Assembly: GCA_024734555.1 (NCBI GenBank)
Contig: JANPWX010000449.1
Location: 4,787,611-4,851,610, forward strand
Source of the DNA: Trochalopteron elliotii
Lineage: Eukaryota; Chordata; Aves; Passeriformes; Leiothrichidae
DNA: 64,000 bases
Direction: 5' to 3'
Shown here: positions 1-12,300 of the stretch, piece by piece
Layout of the letters: each line of letters opens with the position of its first letter
Numbering within the stretch: position 1 is the stretch's first letter
Made by a program: the position numbers and the translations under genes
Notes under the pieces: model-generated
Database searches by the model: none
The model's input: the letters and a program-made list of their open reading frames with translations, nothing else
What the model was told of the DNA's origin: nothing

Positions 1-654
1 AGGTAAACATTACTAGGTAATTCTTCACATTTTTACATTTTCAACAAAAATTTTGAATTTTAAGTTCTCCACAAAAGCCTTTTCCTGCTTGCAACACAAA
101 ACATGAAGAGACAGGGAGGATGCTGGTTTCTTTATTGGTTTTAAATAAAAAGAAAATGTCCTCTGTTCAAAGCTAGGGGACCAACCCACATTCAGATGCT
201 CTGTATTTACTAAGATCCAGCTCCTCAGGTTTTAATCAGTATATAATACTATTTTGATTATATTCTATAGCTGCTGATAATATATTTTGGTTTAAAACCA
301 CATGAACACTTGACAGTTCCGAATTTTCAGTTTAATGCAAACTCAGTCTATGAAAGTGCAGTTGAAAGTGAACAGAAAGTCATCACAGTTTCTTGAGGAT
401 TTAGGATTTTTTTCCTGTCACAGTTAAATAAGCAGACTGCTATTTTTGGCATCTCTTTTAGATAGTGGGCAATTATCCAAAGCAGTTTCCAATTAGAGTG
501 CTTTTAGTTCATCCAATTTGTAGGCCACAAGAGAAGATACTGTTGCATCAGATGAAATAATTGCAAACATTCAGACTGCATCTAGAACATGACATCAGTT
601 TTTTTGGCCTCCTCATTTAAGAAAAACATCAGTAAATTGAACCTATTTCATGGA

Positions 655-1096
655 AGATGGTCAAGATGGAGCTGGATATGGACCTCGTGTGGTGAGGAGA
701 ATCTGGGAGAGCTGGACTTGTTCAGGCTGGAGCAGAGATGGTTTTGGAGCATCCTAGGAGCAGCCCAGAGGGTCTATGGAGGGGTCTTCAAGGAGATGGA
801 GCCAGACCCTTCACAACAGTGTAGGGCAGGAAGGTCACTGACAATGAACATAAAATGAAATGGGAGAAGTTCAGCCTGGATGTAGGGAGGAACTATTTCC
901 CATGACTGCCTGAGGGCAGTCTGAGAGTGACACTCTGCTCAGAGAGGCTGTGCAGGCTTCATCCTCGGAAGTTTACAAAACGTGACTGGTTGAAGCCCTG
1001 AGCAGCGTGATGTGACCCCAGGACTGACCCTTGTATGAGCAGGAGGTTGGACCAGACAATTCCTTAGGCGCTTTCCAGACCACACTGTGCTATGAT
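655..1096 (+). repeat. CR1 LINE fragment, 3' part
   Basis: Reads as the CR1 3' end in sense orientation: a segment like GAGAGCTGGACTTGTTCAG, then GGATGTAGGGAGGAACTATT, then GGTTGGACCAGACAATTCC and CTATGAT at the end. It is diverged and 5'-truncated. CR1 is the dominant bird retrotransposon. Confidence 0.8.
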
Positions 1097-2374
1097 CCTT
1101 TTTTGAAAATTATGGCTATGATAAGGATATCTTCAGCCATCACATTGAATCTCCTGGAGCTGCAGGAGTATTTGGAAAGTTGTAGTAGCTTACGGAAAGT
1201 GGTATTTATGTTTCCTGCATGGTAGAAGGTCTTCTCCTGAACACTAGGCTTTAGTTACAATTTCTGTGAATTCAATGTCAAGCAGATCATTCTTGTCTGA
1301 ATAAAATTTTCTTGCTGGAAAAGCAAAATAGAGTGAGAGAATCTGAAGTCAGTGAAGTAAGTGACAGTGCTTCATACCTCTTCTTTGCCAGGGAAAAAGA
1401 AGCAGTTAACTTCCTAAGCAGCATTATACAGCTGCTGAGTGATTGATAGCATGTACTTTTTTGAAACTCCTGAGTGGATCAAAATGTGGAAGAGTTTGTT
1501 ATGGGAGTCAAGCCACTCAGGTTGGCCGTCTCCCACTTTTGGCAGGAAAAATTAGGAGTATGTTGTGGTTAAAGACTGAATTGAGGAAATACACACAGAA
1601 CTTTAAGCTTAGTCTATTTCTGGGAGACCAGAAGGATAAATTCTCTATGAATGGTTTCCTGAAAAGACATAGAGATTTCTGAGAAGCAATGAAGTTTGAT
1701 TGCCTGAAGTCATGTCAGACTGAGGAGCTTAGTTAATGACCCTGCCCAGATTTCCTGAGAGTCTTGGAGGAGATCAGTGCACCTTCTTACTTCAGATTCA
1801 CCTTTGCTAATTGAGGGTAATGACAATTTCCCATCAGCCTCATAGGAATAGTGAAGATTAATAGCATAGTGTTTATTGTGCTGTAATATTTGAATCTCAT
1901 TCCCACTCCAGATGTTTGTATGATTATTTCAAATCCATGGAGGTGATAAACACCTGGTGCATCAGAATAAACATGGTGGTAGATTTCTCAGTGTCTTTGG
2001 TCAAAGAAACTGTTCTGGAGAGAAAACAATTGGGAAATCGTAACTTGGACTAATGGCTTCTGAAACAGTCTGTGGTCTATGACCATGTTTTGTGTTCCAT
2101 TTAGAAAGCAATGGCAGAAATCTCCATCACCAGTGGACCCTGCTCCATATGGCTTTTTTAATTAAAATTGGCACATGGGCATGTGTTCAGGACAACAGTA
2201 ATTACACTATTTGTATCTCCATATCCACTGTGAAGATCTGTTAGTACTTTTAGTACTATGTTTTCTCTGTAGCCTAGCTGCTTGCATTTTAAACATTACA
2301 AGCATGTGTTACCATACTGATGTGATTGTGCTTGGTCCAACTGGTCTGAGAGCTGCTATATTTGCATTTCACAG

Positions 2375-2462
2375 AGTGGTTTGGGTTGGAAGGGACCTTA
2401 AAGATCATCTGTTTTCAACCCTCTGCCGTGGGCAGGGACACCTTCTACTAGACCAGGTGGTG
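2375..2462 (-). repeat. CR1 LINE fragment, short 3' end
   Basis: The bases GGGTTGGAAGGGACCTTAAA followed by the CCCTCTGCCGTGGGCAGGGA stretch are the reverse complement of the CR1 3' terminus. Only the last roughly 90 bp are present. Confidence 0.85.
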
Positions 2463-3717
2463 TAGTTGGTGAGAATGAGTGGGACACAGTAAAGTCCTGG
2501 TAGAACCATTGTATTGAGCTGACTGTGGCCTTTGCTTCACCACCACCACCAGTGGCAGTATAGGGACACAGAGCTGGGCAAAAATGAAGGTGCTCCATAC
2601 TTCAGTGGAAGGTGGAGAGTTTGCTGCTGTGTACGTGGCTGTATCGATGGTGACATCCTATAGCTGGTTGCCAGAGGGATTGGATTGCCCTTGTGATCAT
2701 TTCACCTGATCTTGAGCTGATGTTCAGCTGGCTTCAGGTCATTTTAATTATCAGCACACTGGCTGTTGGACCAACCATCTCATTGGATTGCTGGCACTGT
2801 TTATGTTTGTCTAAGCATATCAGATATTTCTCATTAACTTCTGCAATAATATTCAGGCAGAAAGTCCTAGGAACTCTTCCAGCTAATCCCCATTTTGGCT
2901 GCTGACCAAATAAGGCTTTATATGGCACAACTGTAATTGCTTCATTTGTATGGTATTGATCTGCCATTAGGCAAAACACAAGCCAGCATTCCACTAGGGC
3001 ACAAGTTATGCAGTGTTCTTATTGTTTGCTTTGCAGTTGCAGCTCCAATTCCCACCTGGGAAATAGCTCCCCTGTCTTTTTCTTTCAGTCTCTGCTTCTA
3101 ATTAAAGTAATGAACTTCAAAGTGCTTGCATCATAAGCTTAAGAAAACATGTCTTACCTGAAATCTTTCCATTTATTGTCTTTATGAAAAACATCAGTAT
3201 GGAGGCACAAAGAAGCATGAACGTAATGTTGCAGAAATCCCTCATGCGTCTTTTCATTCTAAGTTTAGACCTGCCAAAAGTGTATCAGCTGTACAAATCT
3301 CATGAATTAGTGATGTGTTTCTGGCAGCCATGAAAGTCAAGAATCCATCCTGATTTCTGTGCTGCCAATAGCTTATGGCATAGTGGCCATGTTTTGTTAA
3401 TAACTTCATGGACATTGATGTCAGTGGATGAATTCCCTCAGAAGCAAACAGCAGTTTCGCCCTAAAGCTTTCCCATGTGGAGTAAGCTATTCTTACTGGC
3501 AAAAAGTATTGAAGAGCTTGTTTGTATTTCAGCACTTTTAGTCGTGTACAGAATGGTGATGGTATTTGGCTTCGCAGTCATTTCATGCTTCATTCTTATT
3601 AGGGTGAGACTAGGACTTGGTGGCTGAAAGGCGTAACCAGACAGGTAAAAGGTTAGAAACAGTACCTTAGAAACAGAACAAGCGTGGGCTTGTTCCTAAA
3701 ATAAAGACATAAATAGA

Positions 3718-4300
3718 ACCACAGAATCACAGAATCAGAATAGCTTGGGTGTGAAGAGACCTTTAAGGGTCATCTAGTCCAACCCTTCTGCAATATGCAG
3801 GGACTGAGCAGGTAACTCAGAGCTCACTCCAGCCTGACCTGGAATGTTTCCAGGAATGAGACACCTCTCTAGACAACCTATTCCAGTGTTTTACCATCCT
3901 TATTCTACAAAATTTATTCCTTATGCCTAGTCTAAGTCTACCTTCTTTTAGTATAAATCTGCCTTCCTTTGGCTGGAAACCACTGCACCTTGTTTTGTTT
4001 TAGCAGGCCCACTAAAAAGCTTTGTTCCCATCTTTCTTATTAATCCCGTTTAAGTATTGAACAGCCTTAATATGGTCTCCCTGGTGCCTAGTTTTCTTTG
4101 AGCTGAACAACTCCAACTCTCTCAGCCAGTTCTGAGGGGAGGGCTGCTCCATCCCTGTGATAATTTTGGCCCCCTCTGGACCCACTCCAGCAGATCCATG
4201 TCCTTCCTGTGCTGGGGTCCCCAGAGCTGGATGGAGGTAGTCACAGGAGTGGCATAGAGGGGCAGAATCACCTCCTTTGACCTCATGGCTGTGCTTCTTT
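3718..4300 (-). repeat. CR1 LINE fragment, longest copy in the window
   Basis: Begins ACAGAATCACAGAATCAG and continues with GTCATCTAGTCCAACCC, a middle block with TTGAACAGCC and TGGTCTCCCTGG, and ends with CTGGGGTCCCCAGAGCTGGA. This is about 580 bp of antisense CR1, well diverged. Confidence 0.85.
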
Positions 4301-6413
4301 TTATGAATTCAACTGAATGTGGCTACTCCATGAATTCCCGACAACAGCAGTAGTATTTTTTTTCCCCCCAAATGCAGCTGCTGGGAAGACGGCAGAAGTT
4401 GGGGTTTTTTCTTTCACTGCAGCTCTTGCTACAGACACCTATATCTGTCACCCTGAAAGTGGGTAAATGCAACTCCTTTTGTATGACTCTTCTCTGAGGA
4501 CATCTCAGAAATATTAGCTAGGATAGAGGACTTTTATAATTTTTTATGGAGAATCATAAGCTGACGGTGAGGTAGTTTGAAAAAGGCATGCAGAGATGCT
4601 CAGCTGAGCACTTTTACTTGTAGAAGTCACTCCATCGTGACTCCTGATGTTTTTCTGTCATTTCTGAGTCTTAAAGACATCTTGCAGTAATCAGGTGCTC
4701 TTGTGAGATCCTGATGCTTGCAAGAAGGAAAATACAGCAACGTACCATAAGGAGTAGAAAACAGGCAAAGACCATTTCAGATGTAGCTCCTCTTACCCAT
4801 TATTGTATGTTCATAAATGCTGTATTCAGCCTTACATTAACAAAAAAATTGGAGAAGTCTGAGAGTGAAATCTTTTCAAATATTGCCAGATTTGAAGCAA
4901 ACCTGCAAAAATTCCAGGTATGTTCAATACGGCATTAAAATCTTGGGTTTGTTATTATGCCCTGCTACCCACTAAATAGAACATACACTTATATAGCACT
5001 TTTAGATATGGGGCAGGTTAGGAACCAGAAAACCTAATATTTGCAGTTAGCCCAGCAGGATATTTTATTTTCCATGATTTGTAGTGAGATTCAGCAATAA
5101 GTTCTGACTGCTTTTGGATGTTACAGTAACAATTCTTCTGGGATAGGTGATTCAACCTAGGACTGGGTCTTCTGCAGAGGAAAGCTGTGAAATGCTCAGC
5201 TGAAGGTACAATATTTCTGCCTCTGCTGGGACATGTTGAATGGAGTGAAAAATTAGAAGCTGCTGAAACAGCTGCCACCTGCTTTATTCTGGAAGATTTT
5301 GATGTACTGAAATCTTCCTCTGCATAAGATAGCCTGGGTTGGTGATCTTAATAGGCTGTCTAGTAATCCATCAGTGATATCAAATGGATTGAGGTGGATG
5401 TAAAGAAGGAACAGCTTTCTAAGTTACAAGGAACCACACCATATTTCTATTCAATAAGCACTGAATTGTATCCAAAAGAGATATGTTTTCCTAGCCTCAT
5501 TCTGGGTGAAAATAGTCCCTTTGTGGCATTCAGAAGCATAAATTTAAAACGCCTTACAAATATGGTTAAGATATTATATAAAGGAAAATTTAAATCTTCT
5601 GACCAAGATCAGTAATGGTGAATAATGTTTTCAGTCCTGTTAAATCATCCATATGAAAAACAATAAAATTAGTTGTGTAGGCAGTAAACTGCAGCATTTG
5701 AGATGGAGAGAAATAAGGAGTTTTTACATATGCCTGGGTAACAAAACATAATGTCATTGCAAGAGGCTTGCACTAATGCAGTCTAAGTAGGAGAGGAGAG
5801 GGACAGCATGAGGTATGATACATCTTCACTGCTGTGACCCTCACCTCAGGCTGCTGCTCCCTGACTTTCAGCAGTGCTTATCCAACACAGATGGAACCTC
5901 TGCCTGGCACTGAACCACATGCTGTGCTTTGCCTTGAGACCCCAACCTGTCTGTGCCAATACTGTCATTTTCTTTCAGGTGGGGGACTCTAAACTTAGGA
6001 GTTACTGGAGAGGTAGGCGAAACAGTGTCCAAACATATTGATGCAACGAAAGTTGAGTTGATGTCGCCTTCACCTAAGACATAAAAAGCAAAAGGTTTTC
6101 TGCCAGCCATGCCAGAGGTGAATGTTGCCCCATCTGAAAGCATTATGTATTGGGGGGGAGAGAGATGTACTTAAATATGCTCACTTTACATATTTCAACT
6201 TTGAAAATATTACAGTAAATTCTTTCAAGAATTTCAGCTGCATAAAAACCACAAATGGGTCAGGGTTACTAATGTTCCTGAGGTGGAAGAGAGTTTTGAG
6301 GCACTTGGCAGTGGGCTAAGCTTATCCTGAGAGTGATTCCTGCAGCAGAGAGACAGCATTACACTGGTGCTCTGAAACTTTTGAAAAATACCACTCAAGT
6401 GAGGGATTTGCTG

Positions 6414-6613
6414 AGGGTGGTGAGACACACTGGCATAGGTTTACCCAGCATTGTTGCAGATACCCCATTTCTGGAAGTGTTCAAGGCTGAGTTGGATGGG
6501 GCTTTGAGCAACCTGGTCTGGTGGAAGGTTGCCCCCCATGGCAGAGGGGCTGGAACCAGATGATCTTTGAGGTCCCTTCCAACCCAAACCATTCTATGAC
6601 TCTATGATTCTAA
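6414..6613 (+). repeat. CR1 LINE fragment, 3' end
   Basis: Contains the CR1 hallmarks GGAAGTGTTCAAGGCTGAG, GATGGGGCTTTGAGCAACC and GAGGTCCCTTCCAACCCAAA, ending in TCTATGACTCTATGATTCT. It is one of the least diverged copies here. Confidence 0.92.
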
Positions 6614-8869
6614 GCCTTTAAAACATGAATTCTGACTTGCAGGTGTTGGACTGCAGCAGCCTATTCACATAATCCTGTTTATGCTGGAACCAGCAAAAAA
6701 AATTGTGCTTTAAAAAAAAAATGCACCGCTCAATGAGAACAGGATTAGGTAGTTGTTAGCAAAAATTAAAATAGCTCAGATTTGGGAGAAAGTAGAATTT
6801 CTGCTGCTGCTAATGACTGTGTACTGAACCAATATGAACAGTTTCTCCAAGGGACAATTTTATGTCTTTTTTGTTTACAGCAAAGCTTTGTAAAAATCAG
6901 AGAAACAAGCTGAGTTGCAATCCCAGGTCAATTGCTGTTGTTTTAACACCAGCAAAATATATATTTAATTGCTCGTGCCAAGAAGTGTTTGCATACTGTA
7001 ATTGGAGTATCTTGCTGCAAAACAGCTTTCAATCTATATAAATATTTTAAACTACAGTCATCAGACCTTTAGCTGGTGTAAATTGTCAGAACCTTTTTGA
7101 ATTCAAAGTAGCTATGGCAATTTTTAGCAGCAGTGGGTCTCCCATTAATTGGAACTCCTGCTGATCCTCAAGGTGTCAGTTTGGCTTATATTTGTTTACA
7201 AAGCTCAGCTCGAGGAACTAAACTGTGTACTATACTTAGGATATACATAGAAGCTGTAAATACTCACTGCCCCTGGAAATTAACCATCTTATTTTGATGG
7301 CTAAATAAAGAGTGCTACACTTATTTTAATTAGTCACAATTGAAAAGTATCTGAGTGCTGATGTAAATTTCCCATCTCTAAATAGATAGGAATAAACATA
7401 CATTCTTGTAAAAATACTTTATTCTTATTGTTTGACTAGTATTTTGATAAATTTTTCTGTAAGAAGTGTTTTAAATGCAGTTGGACAGCGGATTTTAAAA
7501 TAATGTTTTTAAAAGGCTTCAGCTTCTAATGCAGCACAGAAACTGCCCAGAGCGTTTTTGCAATACTTTGGGTTTCTACAGACCAGTCAGTTCCTTACGG
7601 GTATGTGAATTTTGCAAGATGGAATTCAGGAAGCATTCTCTGTTCTGGTGGGTCCAGAGCTGGACCTGAGCATTCTGCTGAGATGGCTGATCACATCCTT
7701 TCTTTGATAAGCATGAATGTAGAAATGGAGGAGCTTAGCAGAAAAGCCTTAGAGACTCACTGCGGAAGAGCTAGTATATTATGAAGACTCACCACATGAA
7801 TACTAGCAGTTCTTTATTTAATATAAATGCTGGCCAAGTTATGAGAGCTTGCAAGTGCCAAGGACTCTATTTTGTTTGAAGTAAGATGTGAAAATGTTTT
7901 AATGACTGCTGTGCTTCAGTGTTTGAATACGATTTTTTTCATACAAACAACATGACAGCATGCAAACCTTTATAAATCCCAGTAAAAATATTTCCCCTGT
8001 AAGATCTTAAATTCGTTTAGGAGGACATGCGTTTAAAGCAGGTCTTTTGTCTTTAAAGTTTAGGTTATTTTTCTTGTGAAAATGTTCATGCGTTAGCTCT
8101 CCTTTTTAATATTTACATTATTGATCCTTCAAGCCTTCTGAGTACACAGTGATGTAAGCTTTGGCTACGTCTTCCTCATTAACAGAGTGCTTTTTTCATT
8201 GCTAATTTATTAAACATATTCAGCCAGTGCCATGCAGCTTTACACTTAATTTCTCTTGATGAATTGTCAAACACCCTTAAACCGCACTACATTTGTGTCG
8301 TGTTACAATCTGCCATCAGTGCTTTTCAAAACATGGGTAAAATAAACAGCTGAAAAGATGTGCAGGTCTTAATTTTTTGCTTGGTAAGGTTGCATTTTAA
8401 TTTTTCCCTGTTAAAAATCATTTGAATGGATGATATATGCAATCTACAAAAATGCACCCACTTGTGTTTCGCTAAGCACGTTTAAGACAGATCCTCAGCT
8501 GCATCCAGGAAGCACTAGGCTGGGGGGCAAGAAAAGGCTCCTGGGAGCTGTGGCCTCCTCTTCCCAAGCCACCTGGGTTGGATACAGATTAGATCCTAAG
8601 AGAGTAACTGCAATTCACAATTGCAAGTGAAATGAGGTCACTGACCTTGGCTTCATGGAGCACCCTCTCTGCCTTGTCCTGCAGGAGGAAGCCCTCCAGC
8701 CAGCACCAAGAGTGCCCAGGGACTGGTCTGCATGATGACTGCACCAGTAAGTAGCTGCAGGGAGACGCATCCAAAGTGCAGGGAAGAAAATTACCTTGGG
8801 GTTGCTTAAGACACATCATCACTTGCCAACACTTGCTGTGATACTGTGTTCTCAGGAAAGCTTGTTCCT

Positions 8870-9302
8870 TTAGTGGTGATGTATCGGCCATTGAAGGATG
8901 GGGACATTCTGAGTTCTGAACAGAAGCCCAAGTTTATTGAGCATACAAGGCATTTATATAGGGTTTTTCTTGTATGACTCTTATATAGTGCTCTATTTTT
9001 GGTAACAATTCTCATTCATTATACATTCTTTATGACATCAGTTACATTATGATGTCAGGTAATCATTACTTATGACATCAGGTAATCATTACAAAGTTTT
9101 ACAACATGTTTCTTGGTCACTTCTACTCCAGGGAGCGTTTATCTGTGTGTCTCTCCCATGGTTTTTGCTCGATCAGGCCTAAGATATGTGGCTCTTTAAT
9201 AAGTTCCATTATACTCTCTGTTTCAATCCCTATAGTGATGCACCACTGCATCTGTGGTTTTACTTCCCATGGTACAGTAGTTTGCTGATCCCCCTTTCTT
9301 TA
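8870..9302 (-). mobile_element. Probable endogenous-retrovirus LTR, minus orientation
   Basis: Read on the - strand, the segment has a promoter and poly(A) layout typical of an avian retroviral LTR. A purine tract (AAAGAAAGGGGGA, 9301-9289) could be the polypurine tract; then come a U3-like part with three CRE-like sites, TATA-like CTATATAA at 8988-8981 and again at about 8961-8954, and AATAAA at 8938-8933, followed by a short U5-like part. Edges are uncertain: the base pair after the purine tract is not the expected TG and I see no primer-binding site. No intact viral gene is visible on either side. Confidence 0.5.
9031..9092 (-). promoter_or_regulatory. Tandem CRE-like repeats in the LTR U3 region
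   Basis: Two 22-bp copies lie at 9048-9069 and 9071-9092, with a shorter related copy at 9031-9047. They carry TGACATCA (9033-9040), TGATGTCA (9050-9057) and TGACATCA (9073-9080), each one base from the CREB/ATF site TGACGTCA. Their place upstream of the TATA-like box suits an LTR enhancer. Confidence 0.55.
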
Positions 9303-12300
9303 CAGGCATGAGTATACATGCAACAAACTTATTGGACAATGTGGTCATATATTTTATCATAATAGATAGGAAGCCTCTGTATTTTGCCAGTTGGTCCATA
9401 CCTCACGTATGGCCCATCGATGGAGCTTTGTTCATATAACATTCAGTACTCCTTGTTGAACTTTGTTGTATGCTCAGAGAACCTGAGGTTACCCAGAGAT
9501 GCCATCTCTCTGTGCCACGAGACTTCTAAGTGACTGAGCGATTTCTGAGACTTTGAAATCCCTTGTGGGAATGATTTGTGGAAAGCCTTTTGGAGGGTTG
9601 GGGTCTCTGCTCTGCTTTTGCCTCAGCAGCTGCAGGGGCACCCCCAGCATTTCTAGGGCAATGGGCTGTACAGTATGGGTGCAATTTAAACAAGGCTGGT
9701 TTCGCGTCTGTAGGGTCTCATTAGTGAGTCACGTTATTTTTGCACATCTTGCTCATTCAATATTGCAAGAGAACAACATCCCTAACTCTAGCAGTGAAAC
9801 AACAGTGCCGCCATCTGTGATGATAACTGCAGAACTGAGCTAAGAATCTGCCCAGGATGCAGGGAAGTATTTTTACTATCTAACACGCCACTTACACAGA
9901 ATTTATGAGACTAAGTTCAGGAAAGAGATTCAGGAAAATGTCAAAGCTGTTTAAATAGCTAAGACATTTAAGTTTTCCTGGCAAAGCCCTACCGGCTGCC
10001 TAAAATATTGTTATTAAATGCCTACAGCAAAGATCCTGCCTTTATTGTAATGAGTACTTAGGTAACTGTCTGTGCCTTTATGCCAGTATTCAGTATTTAG
10101 TATTCAAAAGCAGATATTCTGAGACCGTACTTCATGGAGGCAGTCTCCATGATCCACACCAAGGCTGAGTCCTTGGAATTGCATTTTGGGATGATGCTGA
10201 ATGGTGCAGATGGGTGGTGCTTTCCACCCATCCTATGAACCATGGTGCATCCAGAGATTTTGGGAACTGAATGATTTAAATAAAAAGCAGCTGTGGCTGA
10301 GAGTATACATATTTGTATACAAGTATACATACATCTGGATACATATTCAGACTAACTAGGCTGGAGAAGGCCTTTTCTTTCTGTTGTGTGCATTCAGGCT
10401 CTGGGCATTAGGCTGTGAGAACAGGCTTGATCTTACTGAGCAGAATGCATTTCATGTTTTAGTTCCTGATTTCAAAGGAGTGATGAGTTTCTGTGCTGAA
10501 ATTGATGTTGGAAGTGTTGCATTAGGCTAAATTTTGTGTCCCTTTTCATGATGTTCTGCTATGACTGTCTCAGATTTCCAGCAGTGCTTGTGATGTTGGC
10601 CATGGTGGTCCCTAGCCTGGACCTCTGTCTCATTCTCTTGTGGTGAAGGGATGTTTGTGTGTCTTTATCAGCTATGGAAATGCCTCTCCTGTGGCTGAGC
10701 ATGTATACGAGCTGGGTACCACAGTGTGGTGGCACCATGGTGTTCAGGTCATTTGTTGCATGCCTCCCTCACTGCTTCTTACAGACTGAAGTCCAACAGA
10801 TGGGTCCACTGCTAGCCACTGATGTGATCCAAACTCAGTGGAAGACAAAGCAAACCTCTCTGTTGGCTTCCCTGGGCAAGCACCCTGCTGTAATTCTTTT
10901 GGATAACAAATGAGGTATCCTTTTGGAATCACTGATGTTATTTTGCAAAGGGACTGGGTAGCCCCATTGTCATCTCTCTGCAGTTTTATCTTTTGATAAT
11001 TGTGTAAGGTGTATCTACAGAACAGATGGGCTCTTCTAAAAAAAAAAAAAAAAGAAGGGATACTTATTAATGTTTTAAACTGCTTACTACTGTTTATTTA
11101 TAGGGAGAAGGACAGTGATTTTAAATGAGTGATAATGGTTTCATTCTCGTCCCATTTTTCATACTGTAATTCTAAAGGCTGGTTAAACATAACTGTGATC
11201 CATACATTGAAATCACTGTCCATGCACCCAAGCACTTGGGAAGTGAGGGCCGCAGTTTTGTCTGAACTGCCTTGACTATTACATGTGAGGGCTCTGTTTT
11301 CTTCAGAGTGATGGAAAAGACAGGAGTGTGCAGTGACACCTAGGATTTGAAGTCAAATACTACAGCCTTTGTTTGCTTTTTACTATTAAACCCTGACTCT
11401 TGCAAAGATGTTGGTTCCTTTATTGAGGAATACATTGTCTTTAGTGGAAGTTTGGAGTAAGTGTGGTGTTGAGGATACAGTCCTATTTTTTAAGATGAAA
11501 GAAAAGTTTCTGCCATGGAGAAACTCAGGTTCCCAAATGTCTTCCTCTGTGGCAGAACAAAGCACTGTCTGGGATGAGTATGTGTGATCTAGCCTGGCTC
11601 TGAGGTCTCAGTATATAATTTTCAACGCAGTCACCATTGCATGTTTTAGGCTCTCAGTTATAACCTACCTGGGAGGTACAGCAGTGTTGAGCAAAGGTTT
11701 TCTGTGTTTTGCTGACCAGAAGGAAATTTTTTATTCCACATGTTGAGGTGGACCTGGATAACAAAGCCACAGGGAAAGCAGTGTGAAACTAACCTGGTTT
11801 TACATGGCCTACTAGACATGATGAGGACAATAATGTGTTACATTTATAAACAATACCGTTTAATTTCAGAGTGATGATTGCAGCTTAAATCCACATTTAC
11901 TTCTTCATCCTTTTTATTTTCATTTCTCTATTGTGCTGTGAAACTGTCTATGGATATGGCTAATAACCCAGCTAAATAACCCTCTCATGAATGGGTTTCA
12001 TTTATTTATGTATTACTCTGGGATTACTATCAACCAGCTGCAGCTTCTCTAAATGACTGTGGGGAAATTTTCCTTGATAATCTTTAATGCTTTGAAAGAT
12101 AAATTTAAACATTTGGCAAGTGAGAAAGCTCTTTTCCTTCAACATGAAAATTAAACATGAAAATTTATAATAGTTGTCAAAGACATCACATAGTTGTTTT
12201 TAATTTGTCTTGGAATATCCAAAGGAAAGGTGTAAGTGGACGTTAACTTGAAAAAAAAGTTGTAAATTATCAGGTAAGATCTTCACCCAAAATAAGATAA

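Noticed and set aside
1..8. AG/GTAAAC at the very start resembles a splice donor at an exon end.
   Set aside because: The exon side would lie outside the window, so nothing supports it, and donor-like strings are common.
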